In this document: positions 63,101 through 64,000 of the stretch, in pieces | Layout: each line of letters opens with the position of its first letter | Numbering within the stretch: the first letter of the stretch is position 1 | Assembly: GCF_026626705.1 (NCBI RefSeq) | Contig: NZ_JAPNKC010000001.1 | Span: forward strand, 10,750,001 to 10,814,000 | Length of the DNA: 64,000 nucleotides | Direction: 5' to 3' | Source: Pyxidicoccus sp. MSG2 | Lineage (GTDB): Bacteria > Myxococcota > Myxococcia > Myxococcales > Myxococcaceae | Notes under the pieces: model-generated | Databases searched by the model: none | Told to the model about the DNA's origin: nothing | The model's input: only the letters and a program-made list of their open reading frames with translations | Position numbers and translations under genes: made by a program

Positions 63101-64000
63101 ACCACGAGGAGGCGCCCGCAGTGCTCCCGGAGTGCGCCAACGGCGTGGACGATGATGGCGATGGCCACATCGACTGGCCGGAGGACCCGGGCTGCGGCTC
63201 GCGCTCGGGGCTGTTCGAGAACAACGGCGACGGCGAGAGCTGCGCGAGCCCCGCCGAGTGGGCGGGCGAGACGACACTCGTGCCGCTGGCCGGGGCCGCG
63301 GACGACGAGCGCCTCTCTTGCGGCGCCACGCAGCCGGACCGCGTGTACGGCGTGCGCATGCCGGGCGATGGCCGCCTGGAAGTGGAAGCGACGTACGCCA
63401 ACGTGGAGCTCCGAAGCGTGTGCCACTCGAACTGGGCCATGAGCTGCGGAACGACCGGAGTCACCCAGGGCGGAGGGAACGGCGGAAGCAACAGCTCCCT
63501 CGCGGACGGTGGCACTGATGGCGGTACGGATGGAGGCACCGACGGCGGTACGGACGGCGGCACCGATGGCGGCACGGACGGTGGCACCGAAGACACGCCG
63601 TACCCCGGCAGGGCCTCGGCCTGGGTGAACAGGGGCACGTACTACGTGGTCGTCAGCGGCTCCGAGGACGCGGTGCTGCGGGTGGGCGGGCTGCTCTACC
63701 AGGGCTCGACCTGCGACCCGGCCCAGCCGTGGTTCGCCTGTGACACGGGCACGACGTGCCGGACGTTGGGCGGAGAGTCGCTCTGCCTGAGACAGGCCTG
63801 CCTGGACGGCCGGGACGACGACGGCGACGGCTTCGCGGACTACCCGGAGGACCCGGGCTGCGAGTCGCCAGAGGACGAGGACGAGACCGACCCGCCGGAG
63901 GGAACGCTGTGCGCGAACGGCCTGGACGATGACGGCGACGGCCTCGCGGACTACCCGGCGGACCCGGGCTGCGCGAGCGCGGCGGGACAGACGGAGAACG
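33169..64000 (+). CDS. Giant exported repeat protein (at least 10,277 residues, runs off the window)
   Basis: The gene starts at ATG 33169 after AGAGGGGGAAG and no in-frame stop occurs before the window end. The product opens with a signal peptide (LGALSVLCAVLVGVVPALA). In order it then contains: a beta-rich N-terminal region and two Big_2-like domains (33262-34500), an array of Ig-like domains (34501-41712), seven propeller/SbsA-Ig/TIG-TIG supermodules (41713-54690), mixed Ig-like and propeller blocks (54700-61925), and a Cys-rich part with DGDG repeats (61926 onward). It must be a secreted or surface protein several hundred nanometres long if extended. Adhesin, surface-layer or predation roles are possible, but no catalytic domain is seen. 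Codon use is uniform with its neighbours, so recent transfer is not indicated. The C-terminus and any anchor lie beyond the window. Confidence 0.93.
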   Translation, partial: MQPRRAPRLGALSVLCAVLVGVVPALAMGQAAPSVVSVYPLRPLQAGARTVELGFEVEGAASQVVVGVKGTSATAGAFVDLARTVVSRDLAGDVPFHVLVPLTAELPADGRLEITAAPVAAEGAQVTPVQVVLDGSAPPPGFAANAVKVRASQSSGELLVDVAYQGTLARVELTLLGASAELLRTVKGDLEEAEAHSFATARRKVARPRLTTPGQVTFSVPVTAERIPVDGVVVVDVALVDPYDRVVHTSEVEFTDSTAFDPVLALRAGPSPLLLSEGFGEREPLKVFADFAIAGEVDVSGGANGATYESSDESVAAVTRDGHVVARANGEAQVTVLYAGYTATVTVVVDSTAQLQQLAILPVAPSIPRVGGSVALRLEGLLTSGRQVDLTPAAVGTKWSVEDPSTLKVSPDGKVTSLRPGPARVVATYPGLAPVSVMVEALDAPPEVRLTAPATVVAGGSFEVKAVATDDVGVARVDFLVNGVPTVSDTSPPFVLQVKAPPYGGSPLVLAARVVDTAGQQAQSAEARVRVTGARAPSSRSVVYEAPLAGELLVAGLPRTLRVTSGDWRSSTLSASDFQVVRFTVDDAALGVAEAPRVEVRMRETDKGPEPVLVPLWEVTYVPSRTAAGTSAIIRATAVDGSGAEVPVEALPVRIVADSAPLITLHQPVGPMADATVGVPLAVAGSVGDDALAFGVDLRLLVDGAAVASTRLTKGGLAGTPSGSQGFSFSWTPPASSLGRQLKVEVQAIDVGGNERRAAFQAVVRADQPPQVSILSPISQSSLIAGSRMVLTAATQDDSGRPVQVTWLINGAPVGLSSVPPYLTTFGVPASAAGQTFTVEAVARDSSGQEKKASATVFATPDVTPPSLAIVSPAENAQVVRTQDLLVSVAGLDDVDVKRVELLLNGEVLHTDSTPAPNAGVPGSFVTHAVIPAALLQGRADHRLRARAYDSSDNVGFSPEVLVHALADEPPTVAFLRPLAGTVATLGASAEVVVDARDDVAIKAVALFLDGTAVGTRTLPPYRFEVPLSGAPRDAVLRAVATDSGDKTTEATLPLQLSADQKAPLVGFRAPAEGARVFAGRTVTVEVVASDDVEVAWAELYVGATRVDRLTGGVQEGLYRVFRFQLPVPASAEGTRLQLRAVAADRSGLTAERTQELQVVKDLPPTVTLLAPPPGSPYREGEDVRLSVAMGDDEGVIGWVGQSGGVVAGALPLSGQRKDVAAPQVIVVTAPLISKGQPDTVGITVRDTAGQDTTRTVSLGMRRDTQPPTALLTSPLPPREGLLDVPEGGSLGVRVEVRDDVRVSRVAVLVDGTALTPGGREPLGVAEERFEEVRTPDPLGPGSILTSREYVGTFAGTVRMEGVAPGEHTLLARAYDPAGNVTDTHAVRFRVKEYVDSGPPRLTLALSGCPDDTSCVSGTPVKLRVSASDDGVVSTVSASLDGVALVLPDVEPAPSVGAEVSVPLPVLAAGETSRLLTFTARAVDATGKASEASLTRTLRPDAAPTVALLAPAVGAELTEERREEVKLELRDDVSVASALAVLSTTGARLAPSGAGAFEVPATGATTGGATPSVTWSFGAEQSFQLSVEAGLVRALPHGPVGQGGASGRAVLKVGASPSGLGARARVTWRYRVRPGQEQSAAVEDFLAQNPGGRRELVLAAPSYSADLSFPASVLAVDAIDVELLSASGASEPLAVTRTGLVYDGSSVQVRAVAGGEWLAVSPLEVQASAPGRVSQPATHLRPPMGWSPRAAVLSALAWDGAGVGAVTTLPVGVRPDTTSPVAAVTSPANGSAVVEGALTTVTLSFQDDVEVESAELRVDGITSETLVRPGAEVSRTLVLRRPASGAPVALSVVARDRAGNASVSQPVYVDVRLDEAPSLALLSLRSPVEDITGPELASGFVRLLQGTDASLQFEARDDVGVAFIEATFRGEVIFSQVLSPAPATASRQLTLRPPVSRDGEPSVLLITVTDTSGRQGRARLVVEGRRPQAPELAISVPTAANATLAEGSIQLYFQAIAGDDTAVDRVELFINGQPAMSVSEKAAKSIPTLGDALGEDGLPVALDPAVREAARELKEPFRDVTRLKTYGGLVRLPPGFVALEPERTQTTLQLRAVATDIEGHQSSYERVVVVVRDTTAPVAEVLRPTLSQNVVEKTPVLVEVVAHDNVFVDRVEVLAGPSLEALQVVHVAGGFPAENAVPGSDFDVYAPPVRYEVGMPPLAQLGMADSAPYFVATRARDVSGRWSTLFIQPIDVVRDREPAVAIISPPNGTPVVEGSPVTVTVAAEDDVGLQAVELMVNDAPQPLVLRTPPFAFQVPVPQGGGTLKLQASAVDSFGHRVNSQVVLLPVVADQAPTVALAQPRQGDTLTEGRDFGLVVAAQDDVAISWVEVVVEGGASGTLRYTGTTRPFTFRVPLPYGSAGRTLTVRTRARDSLGKEAVAQVVTLPVVADTKPPEVAFLSPANNSEIVEGLRLDVEARADDNVGVASVVFRLAGNTEPLATMPVAPYRFSYRVPKSARGTTLTFIAEATDTSGLKSQKQVSVRAVEDAPPAVSLQAPAQVVAGLKRRFKVTAEDGVGVAQVSLHVGTGETPPEVMRRFVLPYDFDFEVPAAWVDTTVTARAKAVDVAGQEAWSAPVLVRVVKDQPPVVAIKKPLPGTNVFDGQPLRIQAEATDPDGGIVRVAFLVDGKRVDTALVPAGIPGAPAVYVGTFVAPVGSGNRLFELTAVAVDTAGQETVSAPVPVGTVRDTVPPEVELVDPPERDLVTEGELVTLSAAAVDNSGVKSTEFWVDGLKLGSTAVSHPGPANRPLYSLSWLAPSGRAGELVTLHSEATDASDNRARSQQVKVELGLRPAATLLPISGAAHLGPVAARTDGRLAVGGSLVLGGGALAFAQASLGDNPLLGLGVVPLDAEPVAVAFSGTRALVTTPHRLKDNGAFVPPLLSVVDVEPRVLRGSVDLPGNDVGGVAARDRVAFVANGSAGVAVVDIGDPTAPQRILTLPVVGEARDVFISGDLLLVAAGPAGLRVLDLKHPRLKEKGFVAVPGGARAVSAVGSRAFVACDGASAQLAVVDLTQPAQPRLLSLLPHTPGRKDLLATGLGAVSASGNLVLGATQLTDQDAQPVKGILSVSIVKPEGGARTLVRANLPAGSHVAHAAGGAVATLGDTLAHFALQRLVVTSVQPADGERQVPVAAPELAIQVELSTAPSAASIGAGTVVLRAADALLGPQVPVTVEVAGRLLRVVPQRPLAVGMDYFLAVGPELATSTGLTLGETFRSRFTTRAAAHTPPAVAEVQPSSGPLDGGTAVTVFGAGFSQGARVYFSGAEATDVVVAGDGSSLTARTPPQLEGAATVTVVNPDGLEGALYGGFIYLKVLELQFVVPSTGRLEGGNTVELSGGGFQRGATVTVGGEPATQVRVLSPGRLTARVPPGPFGPADVAVRNPDGRRVVAAGAYLYTDLTVSTVLERYDPEQDGPIRPAHLMPRLAPLKVTLSGKKAWVLSPAQVAISAKEPVELLQDSVHGALSLVDVSDASGAFLLGGVSLPPPYEPAALAVRGTRAYVAVNGADLPFVDVVGEGGPSLLVVNAATPTAPVLVTAVPGVGTARGLALAGDLALMAAGPGGVALYSLVEPDRPVLLGAVTRFRFNGTQQEPSILDVQVSGRYAVLLAELGGERRLLVADLSLPAMPVVGELATSAGDVALFSRRGLSVAEQALRTLSLVPVTRPREVAPVTPLVGGMRFSGGALGPQVGALAGSAGSALVQVLVASDPSRPVSVDAVDLYPAAKLSDVAVEGDVVVATVQTTVAPPPGAPAALDALAVVGLPFPVVTGSVPEDGAEAFPVGNSLQAFLSRPVSDVSATTVRLFQVDGTAQGAPVAATLEVQGTTVTLTPAQPLERSTTYQLRIEGLHAQVDGAPMPGAFLAEFTTASDVTAVPVGFTRVTPRQGPASGRVDVTLEGHGFSSTMEVRINGAPATVKSVAPGGMSAVVETPPSIAGPATVSIIGRGGSRVDAIGAYLYVDPLQLTAVSPPRGPTSGGTRVLISGRGFAPDGTVRVRFGNADALQVRVLGIGLIQAYTPDGLRGPVDVTVTNPDGTTATLAHAFTFDQPTGASVALGAALRDVVVVGDLAYVVGDSGLEVVDISGLHRFGPHVGEPIAPDRRGDLVDENGDRVDDRRVAHLDLPGQATSISYPPSGGDLMYVGLVSQRGSNGAPTQGAVARVDVDRPDQPRLLAVTPSGAHGVFGVDARGDRLLAAAAASGLRAFDTSVDVFPVHTQEVLPGVQAVGVWEGLAALGVGTRGVDDRVAPGSLQLWSVEGAPALLGVLPDIAVQRVRLRRELAVVAAGAEGLVLVDVSQLPLRRLASVDVKGFASDVRLSGDVAYVAAGAAGVAVVDLSDALTPTLLHHVIGMQGGDARTVAVGGGRLLSLRDRGPRGWSLELGPAAELSVTGASVASGEVVPRGLDSVTVFFSAAFDPATAPGAFAFTADGLPVAGTLEAGGVDDLRSTCVFRLAEPLPAGAALRVSVSQALKTPDGHALIAPYTLDFQAAGGVGVRPVLSQVVPRVGSIAGGNVVEVLGASFEPGASVRIGGVVADVLAASSTRLTVETPPGAVGLADVEVVQPSGLSVRRPGGYLYVAPLFAHSATPRFLNPRGGSTVRVTGEGFLPWWADALGSTRVLVRGLPASGVQVVSFNELTAVAPPGSFGAAEVSVVSPDGISRVTAPSPVGYGLPFSGEERAVSVRPRALFVNPEQPLQVFAAAGAGGNGNRFDQPYLGAITGQGVIPESFRAVVYDATLAGRPRTSGAQVVDAPDALVDRYFALRMGYLRDEPLPDIEIMPDSLDVAARDGRLYVANGLSGLAVLDATDTLGLPLLGRASLEGGSDGMHATRVLPTPTGAWVLGTVLTMDPEGRCPGTPPAYGTGGGVMLFDARTANDPVRIGALPSATDVFGAALALGRAFVVTGRHEGLYFCPPEPYDPMKLPPPPETSVTGTASGEQARFIPGDPPSGSLLVYGSARPGASVEASLTFPYSLTDVVVVRDVAIVAAAEYGLIFVDVADPAHPRKLDTASIPFDGALSNKPGHPQRLRMLGDLLFVSAADGGVVLVDVSEPRAPKLVSGGNPEPAWDSAAVQDRLLLASRDRVTELSVPFLYVTGYAPARESLVAPEGVELVVRFNRPLAAASFTDASVRLLGADDEAVDVDLEISGSTLVVRPESALAANLAYRLEVDSRVTDQRGGALLVPLSLGFRTGAAGSRLPVLVSVAPSAASRAGGTVLTVVGQRLGGVAQVRVGGQSASFQVVSETELRVTAPAMAEAGPADLEVVDQGGPSALLPSSVLYLDPLEGAGVALSPDHGPVEGGTRVRLAVSGQVLAPGTQVRIGGRDAVDVDIEDLTSLSFTTPAVDDATLAPVELVRPGEEPVRVALFSYDMPVGTTLDLPGFPPRVASELRLSGDTLYVGVSNSGYEGLELFDVKIEERPIRLGGVRTERPVRGLDVSGALAYLATDELGLVVVDVSDPGFPFIADRAVTYGRATGVRLEGADAYVSVTDPGSSAGVIQRFHATGPRLSPPESVVLDADALALDLGPDRFYTLTSQVVGGAGSGLSLTLYTRTGTRVGRTTVLSGTRPYEELVSSRLAVRGGRAYVSVGTKLYVFDLSDESAPRVLQSTDLGSPVMGLTFAGGALLAATAGDATVIEIPPTDLLAVELDPPQGGLAPPGTLIQARLTLPVSPESVTSQTFTVQANDGTGWRVVQGSREVVFAVRGSTLVFQPSVPFRPGDEVQVDLSTGIKAFDTRPLAVPVHSTFHVTGADALKPIITRLEPASGLSNAHTTLLLTGAGFRAATSVRVGGQAAAVEWLADDTLRVTVPPSVGAAAGPALVEVIDTPSGLRDARLGGFLYREPLRLLTLSSDQSPQQGGKDIVVTGKGFVPGLAVRFDTTPSFDVRVLSMEQAVVRVPPHAAGLVDVTATLPGQSSVLTRSFIYGAGAVSRLPTLPVAQVLVDHGVAYAALGGETAIVGANGTVYEASRATSEGGLLIARLSELPTITEVKKLTVPVSGGVRRLAKAGSRVYLAAGAAGVKVVEVSQVDAPVVTTTLGVTTAARDVLVRDDLLFVADGAGVSVYRLGETDAPLPVGSHAVSGGANALATWGPYLLVADGNESAPKLHVLDARKGGLPQVGTFPLSAPALHLTASGTRAYASLGRAKQVAVVELVDPANPAPAGQLVLTDAQGRTWMSAEQTWVSGGVAYVAAGGGKVQRFAVPVGLPPYALERAQVVGDARTLAFADNYLLVGTLLLDVNGRSVELPLEQASDQGGTLAGSLAAVALDHLELVGTTPANGDTVAPGEPVRVHLSELPDFNTADAVTLTRDDGSNTPVAVARRVMATTEGADVVLEPYAPLATSTVHRLHIGQDLANLEGGKLGVDVDVRFRTASAANAERPVLARVEPAFGLEAGGDTVTVLGEHFVAGCAVSFGGTPALVTSVAADGRSIAVQVPPGTAGPASVEVVNVGGLSALRLGAYRYLSPPAITSLTPDTAPFGSGEFVTLRGQGLYGGSQVTFGGVPAASVELLSAEVLRVKVPGNVTGPVDVRVSTPAPGGPVSAVRTGGFTFTLQPLVTYGQGAEALARVGSALLMADNGRLVAVDLSIPESPDRLGDVPGVPYATALAVSGDVAFLAGTGVVVRYEVGACGSAPRVPCELQERERISLSPGDVVPTSIVATPGAAYVAIGGGNEVALLGRVDGTFQVVARAYLPGGNIRAMERIRGALAVLVDVGSTSRLELRSFDDAELTLLGQVDGLPDGAFSLAAEGNRLLLGLGHQARLVDATELEAPAVVGSFASSSTSNDLLAVSLSGPWAWLGGDERLSWVDTTDGMVERTWAPVLSGSGQRVVVAAGVAAVASPWELRLFHLPYPVTVGSTPVPGGALPPGGTVSVAVSPLLPQALATSSTLSLSQGSTPVSGEPSHTGFTVGFTPSSELQPGAVYTAEAALAATSAVGGGLRGPWRFPVVGGVADTLMRVDAIAPDHGGLGGELLVDLTGANLQAVSGVTFGGRPAPLQQGPMATLLRVRAPAAQVAGPVTVELRTDAGERLRVPGGFVYVAPLQVTGVSPSRVDLGGGWVTLTGSGFTRGLSVKVDGVTVPSNATSDTSLAFLVPGGAAGFVTVELSQAGTAPVVVANAVRRADSQPPSVVSWQPIEVAQGGQSTPLDSVFAVRFNEPIDPASVALARLERTATGVAEPSTVTVDADGLGLTLVPSSPLPPTTWYRLRVVGVTDLGGNAVPDNSAASRTFRTVDTVAPSVGLVMRGTGRPVETGDLFTAQVDHVFEVTAEDDSRSLRALTLKVDGVAVQGGSNGFTYQWPAEKVGGTSQLVAVAEDSAGNTAQYTVMVQVVNDVPPTVSITAPAVPHLTLEEGAPLEVAVSATDNTRLSSMELRLDGLSQKRVTGLASDSATLTHRLRMAPVGAAPVERVLTALATDEGNLVGSSAPVVLTVTPDVTAPQVSFTSPGEDVRVVSGSTVVLAVQAADHNPVRSVVFTVDGVAREPLTLSPWVLRWTAPAVTENRNVVVTVVATDARGNTGTATRTLTVEPADAPRVSITYPGHGAVYTEGSQLQVNLEVSGRASARLVRLSLDGQEVVLTGEPWSHTFTLPVVGPEGRYVALRAVAESATGQQSAASQRQLHIVDSGLPAPVVSMSASPQGPVFAGGSSLRAQVDSSDATSVTHQLYVGNVAVPVTPAEDYVLPTAPEGAAVRLSALASGLGGTASDELTGTLALFASGAATHHALTGVEPAVDLALQGERLAVLRSNGGGKARVELHARADAALAAQRTLEGAPVAVAFAADRVAVALVEDGEGALELLSATDLSPVARVALRREPLAVAGFRGGMVVGSDEGLEVRARDGALSARLALGFVAALAVRGDTAYAVAGGRVVVVDLSVPPAPRVVASADAAGAVAVTALGADRVCTAGEELRCFTLAGGVLTLTDARAMAPAAVSVHAVGPWLMLGSDAGLTVMDARAVPRTAGLFPALTGRAVAAAGTVFAVKDLELSRLGLGRGPGAPRVSLELPATAAPGSRLALVASVEDEAEPLNAYTAELLVDGRVVEVLDGALPASVDLPLTGGSAQVTLRVRDLAGNVGLSQQTVTLVDGGMGPALLALELPSEVREGTELAVRPVAVDPARVAAVEVTLEGQAPVTFTAPAWAGVLRAPSVGADTRVTVTAVAVDAQGRRGAAVQAQVWIRDDAGTAPVVSSVERRGSGPILEGSRVVVLASTLPVLVREVRFRVDGVEQQRTMTVPYEASLRMPRGVGSRSVLVDAVAVDDQGRESAPVGLSLLVVDDLAEPTLSLVLEPAGFDRIAAGTWLSSTATATDTTGTPRISQSLLSNGVEVATGGAVLRYAVPASTPAGTQLRLVATATDGAGNVRTQQALWTVLAPAAPPAGTVVAGTFAGAEQLAVSGDTVYARTASGFAVGTLGRGPTPSLTPVGTYLAPRRPLSLAVVGSVVLLAYGEAGLDVIDVSTPASPVKVGHADGDLGQVVSYAGRAYATPSQQGYLYTVDVSDPSRPYVSLLNGTQGRALSAHVDGIVYTDNGWVLSHFRQPSQPTGPYDTYSDWVGAGPVLAERDTGVVVLADRTLRLYDAQLHLQATMGLPAQGRAMRVVDGRVYVLGTDARLRVVDVRENQHAAVVASDPLDGTDLAISGGLMLVATEAGVELRRLPVPSADVAQVASATQSLASPPMGLTAWRGGVLVAAGPAGLANLELSLPGRFLARDSNSGITDARQVERVGQTAYVLTGTALQEAYEQANGSLWYAYNYGNNGHLNQLGAVTRFHASARRLWALGGGRVSTATLPVSDSRASLLMSGGAVDVSGDERRAAVAHGAGGWSLVGVEASGELRRLATFAGTAADAVALDGGLLVTGNAQGFTTWQVDGAEATARVRTQTAGPVVRARLYGRLAVLSEASGGVQLFDLTDADAPVHVATFPAGRADDAVISGGDVVVADAFNGVLRFPLPATGAVPSVRIVAPADGFEVRAGDVFALAGATSGASVDSVELLVNGRELGSLDDRDARTVLQVPVGTSPGSEWVVQLRARGGNGGVALSSPVRVRVTPYEGAAPSITIVNLGANWTLPSGQRTDVQVMLSGAVAPARWTVRYDDTVLGEQVANPAIAYPTQAVVLPTVTSTKTGVLHAELVDGAGRTATTSIPIILSSPPAFTDLPWGLPAHVRVRPFVNCITGYYYYPHGPYTLALLVDGVEVASTENTAQTWSTTSVSHCLELPESRLGESVALALVAKDPAGRSIQTTQSYVVRSDGDPPEVAFWDSARPPSAASEGDVIQVYVEASDNDGDLTALRLLANGVELVSGTDSWIQVDYALPRRSEATQLVFTAIARDSRGRETTRTRTVEVLPNAPPQLYLEPTTDLLISGYPEQLCATATDAAGVGRLELRLDGTLLDAAPEPCWSQHCLKRCATVTMPAGAQVAFTATAADTLDAESTATWTYGLRANAPPTVALSRLDYLVAGTPVSVTGSLQDERPPLAWAEFQLGGVPVAERTEAPSSQPYASFTPLVTGPAVLSLEAMDRAGAAASSSWSVEVLPSGTGSTCDLPVPLKAGETRLQLNQASDAPQDCGWGTQGAWAALPFDGPVEQLTYYSADIVSVRDGCEQSQQACTSGMTTVGPLSASARLFLRNWYYGGDRSIVLYTARLGIGAKCEPSSAAFVCGHGACVPAEEGVHRCLAMECSDGVDNDGDGRTDYPEEPGCESPGDSSEEDPQLPAACANGVDDDGDGRIDWPEDPGCVAAGAPSESGDGETCSAPAELHAAQTRISLAGADSNAWLSCAPQGLPDRVVAFRIPGEGSFGFIAEHAHLALRDGCGQASQELACSTAWIPDDPTQGSSASIWRSFAPGTYHLVVSGPRDATLRVEGELYDGARCDPAQPWFRCGSSRSCLPTQEGELRCRAAACQDGQDNNGDGFADFPQDPGCSSPEDDHEEAPAVLPECANGVDDDGDGHIDWPEDPGCGSRSGLFENNGDGESCASPAEWAGETTLVPLAGAADDERLSCGATQPDRVYGVRMPGDGRLEVEATYANVELRSVCHSNWAMSCGTTGVTQGGGNGGSNSSLADGGTDGGTDGGTDGGTDGGTDGGTDGGTEDTPYPGRASAWVNRGTYYVVVSGSEDAVLRVGGLLYQGSTCDPAQPWFACDTGTTCRTLGGESLCLRQACLDGRDDDGDGFADYPEDPGCESPEDEDETDPPEGTLCANGLDDDGDGLADYPADPGCASAAGQTEN
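34501..41712 (+). other. Giant protein: array of about 20 Ig-like domains
   Basis: About 20 diverged modules of roughly 95-130 residues match the bacterial Ig-like type (PF17957-like). Each begins with PPxVxxxxPxxGxxVxEG, continues with VxVxVxAxDDVGVxxVELxVDG, and ends with LxAxAxDxxGxxxxS before the next PP. Examples of starts are PPTVAFLRPLAGTVATLG, EPAVAIISPPNGTPVVEG and PPEVAFLSPANNSEIVEG. Copies share only the framework residues, so duplication is old or heavily diversified. The modules near 34860-35140 and 37870-38290 deviate most from the consensus. Confidence 0.75.
41713..54690 (+). other. Giant protein: seven propeller / SbsA-Ig / TIG-TIG supermodules
   Basis: A composite unit of about 1.7-2.2 kb recurs seven times, with propeller parts starting near 41713, 43540, 45476, 47346, 49431, 51106 and 52996. 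Each unit has an LVIVD-type beta-propeller (for example VAVVDIGDPTAPQRILTLPV), a Big_5/SbsA-like Ig domain (LVVTSVQPADGERQVPVAAP, SVPEDGAEAFPVGNSLQAFL), and two IPT/TIG domains (VAEVQPSSGPLDGGTAVTVF, LTAVSPPRGPTSGGTRVLIS), the second ending in a GGYLYV-like motif. Domain order is constant although sequence identity between units looks low. Confidence 0.75.
54700..61925 (+). other. Giant protein: alternating Ig-like and propeller blocks
   Basis: After the supermodules the TIG pairs disappear. A last SbsA-like domain (54700-55035) leads into about five Ig-like domains (PPTVSITAPAVPHLTLEEG, APQVSFTSPGEDVRVVSG), a propeller (56491-57325), about four Ig-like domains, a longer double propeller (58471-60200), and about six Ig-like domains (PPEVAFWDSARPPSAASEGD, PPTVALSRLDYLVAGTP). 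Boundaries are approximate. Confidence 0.65.
61926..64000 (+). other. Giant protein: Cys-rich units with DGDG calcium-type motifs
   Basis: A unit of about 210-220 residues repeats from 61948, 62569 and 63238. Each starts with a Cys-containing sandwich-like domain (TCDLPVPLKAGET, TCSAPAELHAAQT, SCASPAEWAGETT), and carries CDPAQPWFxC in the second and third. Pairs of short motifs follow: CSDGVDNDGDGRTDYPEEPG, CANGVDDDGDGRIDWPEDPG, CQDGQDNNGDGFADFPQDPG and CLDGRDDDGDGFADYPEDPG, each closed by Cys. DxDxDG spacing suggests calcium binding, and paired Cys suggest disulfides outside the cytoplasm. The pattern continues at the window edge. Confidence 0.8.
63505..63588 (+). repeat. Seven tandem 12-nt repeats coding DGGT
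   Basis: Seven perfect DGGT units at protein level are encoded by 12-base repeats that differ only at synonymous positions (gac/gat, ggt/ggc/gga, act/acg/acc). They form an insertion in the third Cys-rich unit that is absent from the other two. The tract is a likely slippage site and a flexible linker. Confidence 0.9.

Overview
The window is very GC-rich DNA with strong G/C bias at codon third positions. It looks like a myxobacterial chromosome, most likely Myxococcaceae or a relative. This rests on a Ser/Thr kinase with a periplasmic C-terminal domain next to a DUF2381-type fragment, an ELWxxDGTxxGT-repeat lipoprotein, many lipoproteins, and cysteine-bounded DGxDNDGDG...DPGC repeats. No tRNA, rRNA, CRISPR array or intact insertion sequence was recognised.

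Left part (1-7.2 kb). A minus-strand operon encodes a branched-chain-amino-acid-type ABC system (binding lipoprotein, LivF-like and LivG-like ATPases) that runs by an ATGA overlap into an acyl-CoA ligase cut by the window edge. Divergent from it is an acyl-CoA carboxylase carboxyltransferase, with two palindromic operator-like sites 40 bp apart between them. An acetyl-CoA hydrolase/transferase-GNAT fusion follows. Together these suggest uptake, CoA activation and onward metabolism of a small organic acid.

Middle part (7.2-30 kb). Intact energy, redox and signalling genes (zinc alcohol dehydrogenase, flavodoxin, P-type ATPase, and a PEP synthase / PAS-GAF histidine kinase / VTT membrane protein operon) are interleaved with broken genes: a P-type ATPase head, two convergent genes truncated at one junction, a patatin without its nucleophile half, the tail of a formate-dehydrogenase-like molybdoenzyme, a headless DUF2381 protein and a frameshifted exported protein. 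A caspase-fold protein whose catalytic His is replaced by Phe lies upstream of two membrane-protein genes and may form a small cassette with them.

Right part (31-64 kb). Two divergent parvulin/SurA-like lipoprotein foldase genes lead into the dominant feature, a plus-strand gene that begins at 33169 and is still open at the window end: at least 10,277 codons. It encodes an exported giant made of about 20 Ig-like modules, seven copies of a propeller/SbsA-Ig/TIG-TIG supermodule of about 1.9 kb, further Ig-like and propeller blocks, and a Cys-rich DGDG-repeat region. The upstream foldase gene ends 25 nt before the giant gene, suggesting a dedicated chaperone-client pair. This is the best candidate for an undescribed system here.
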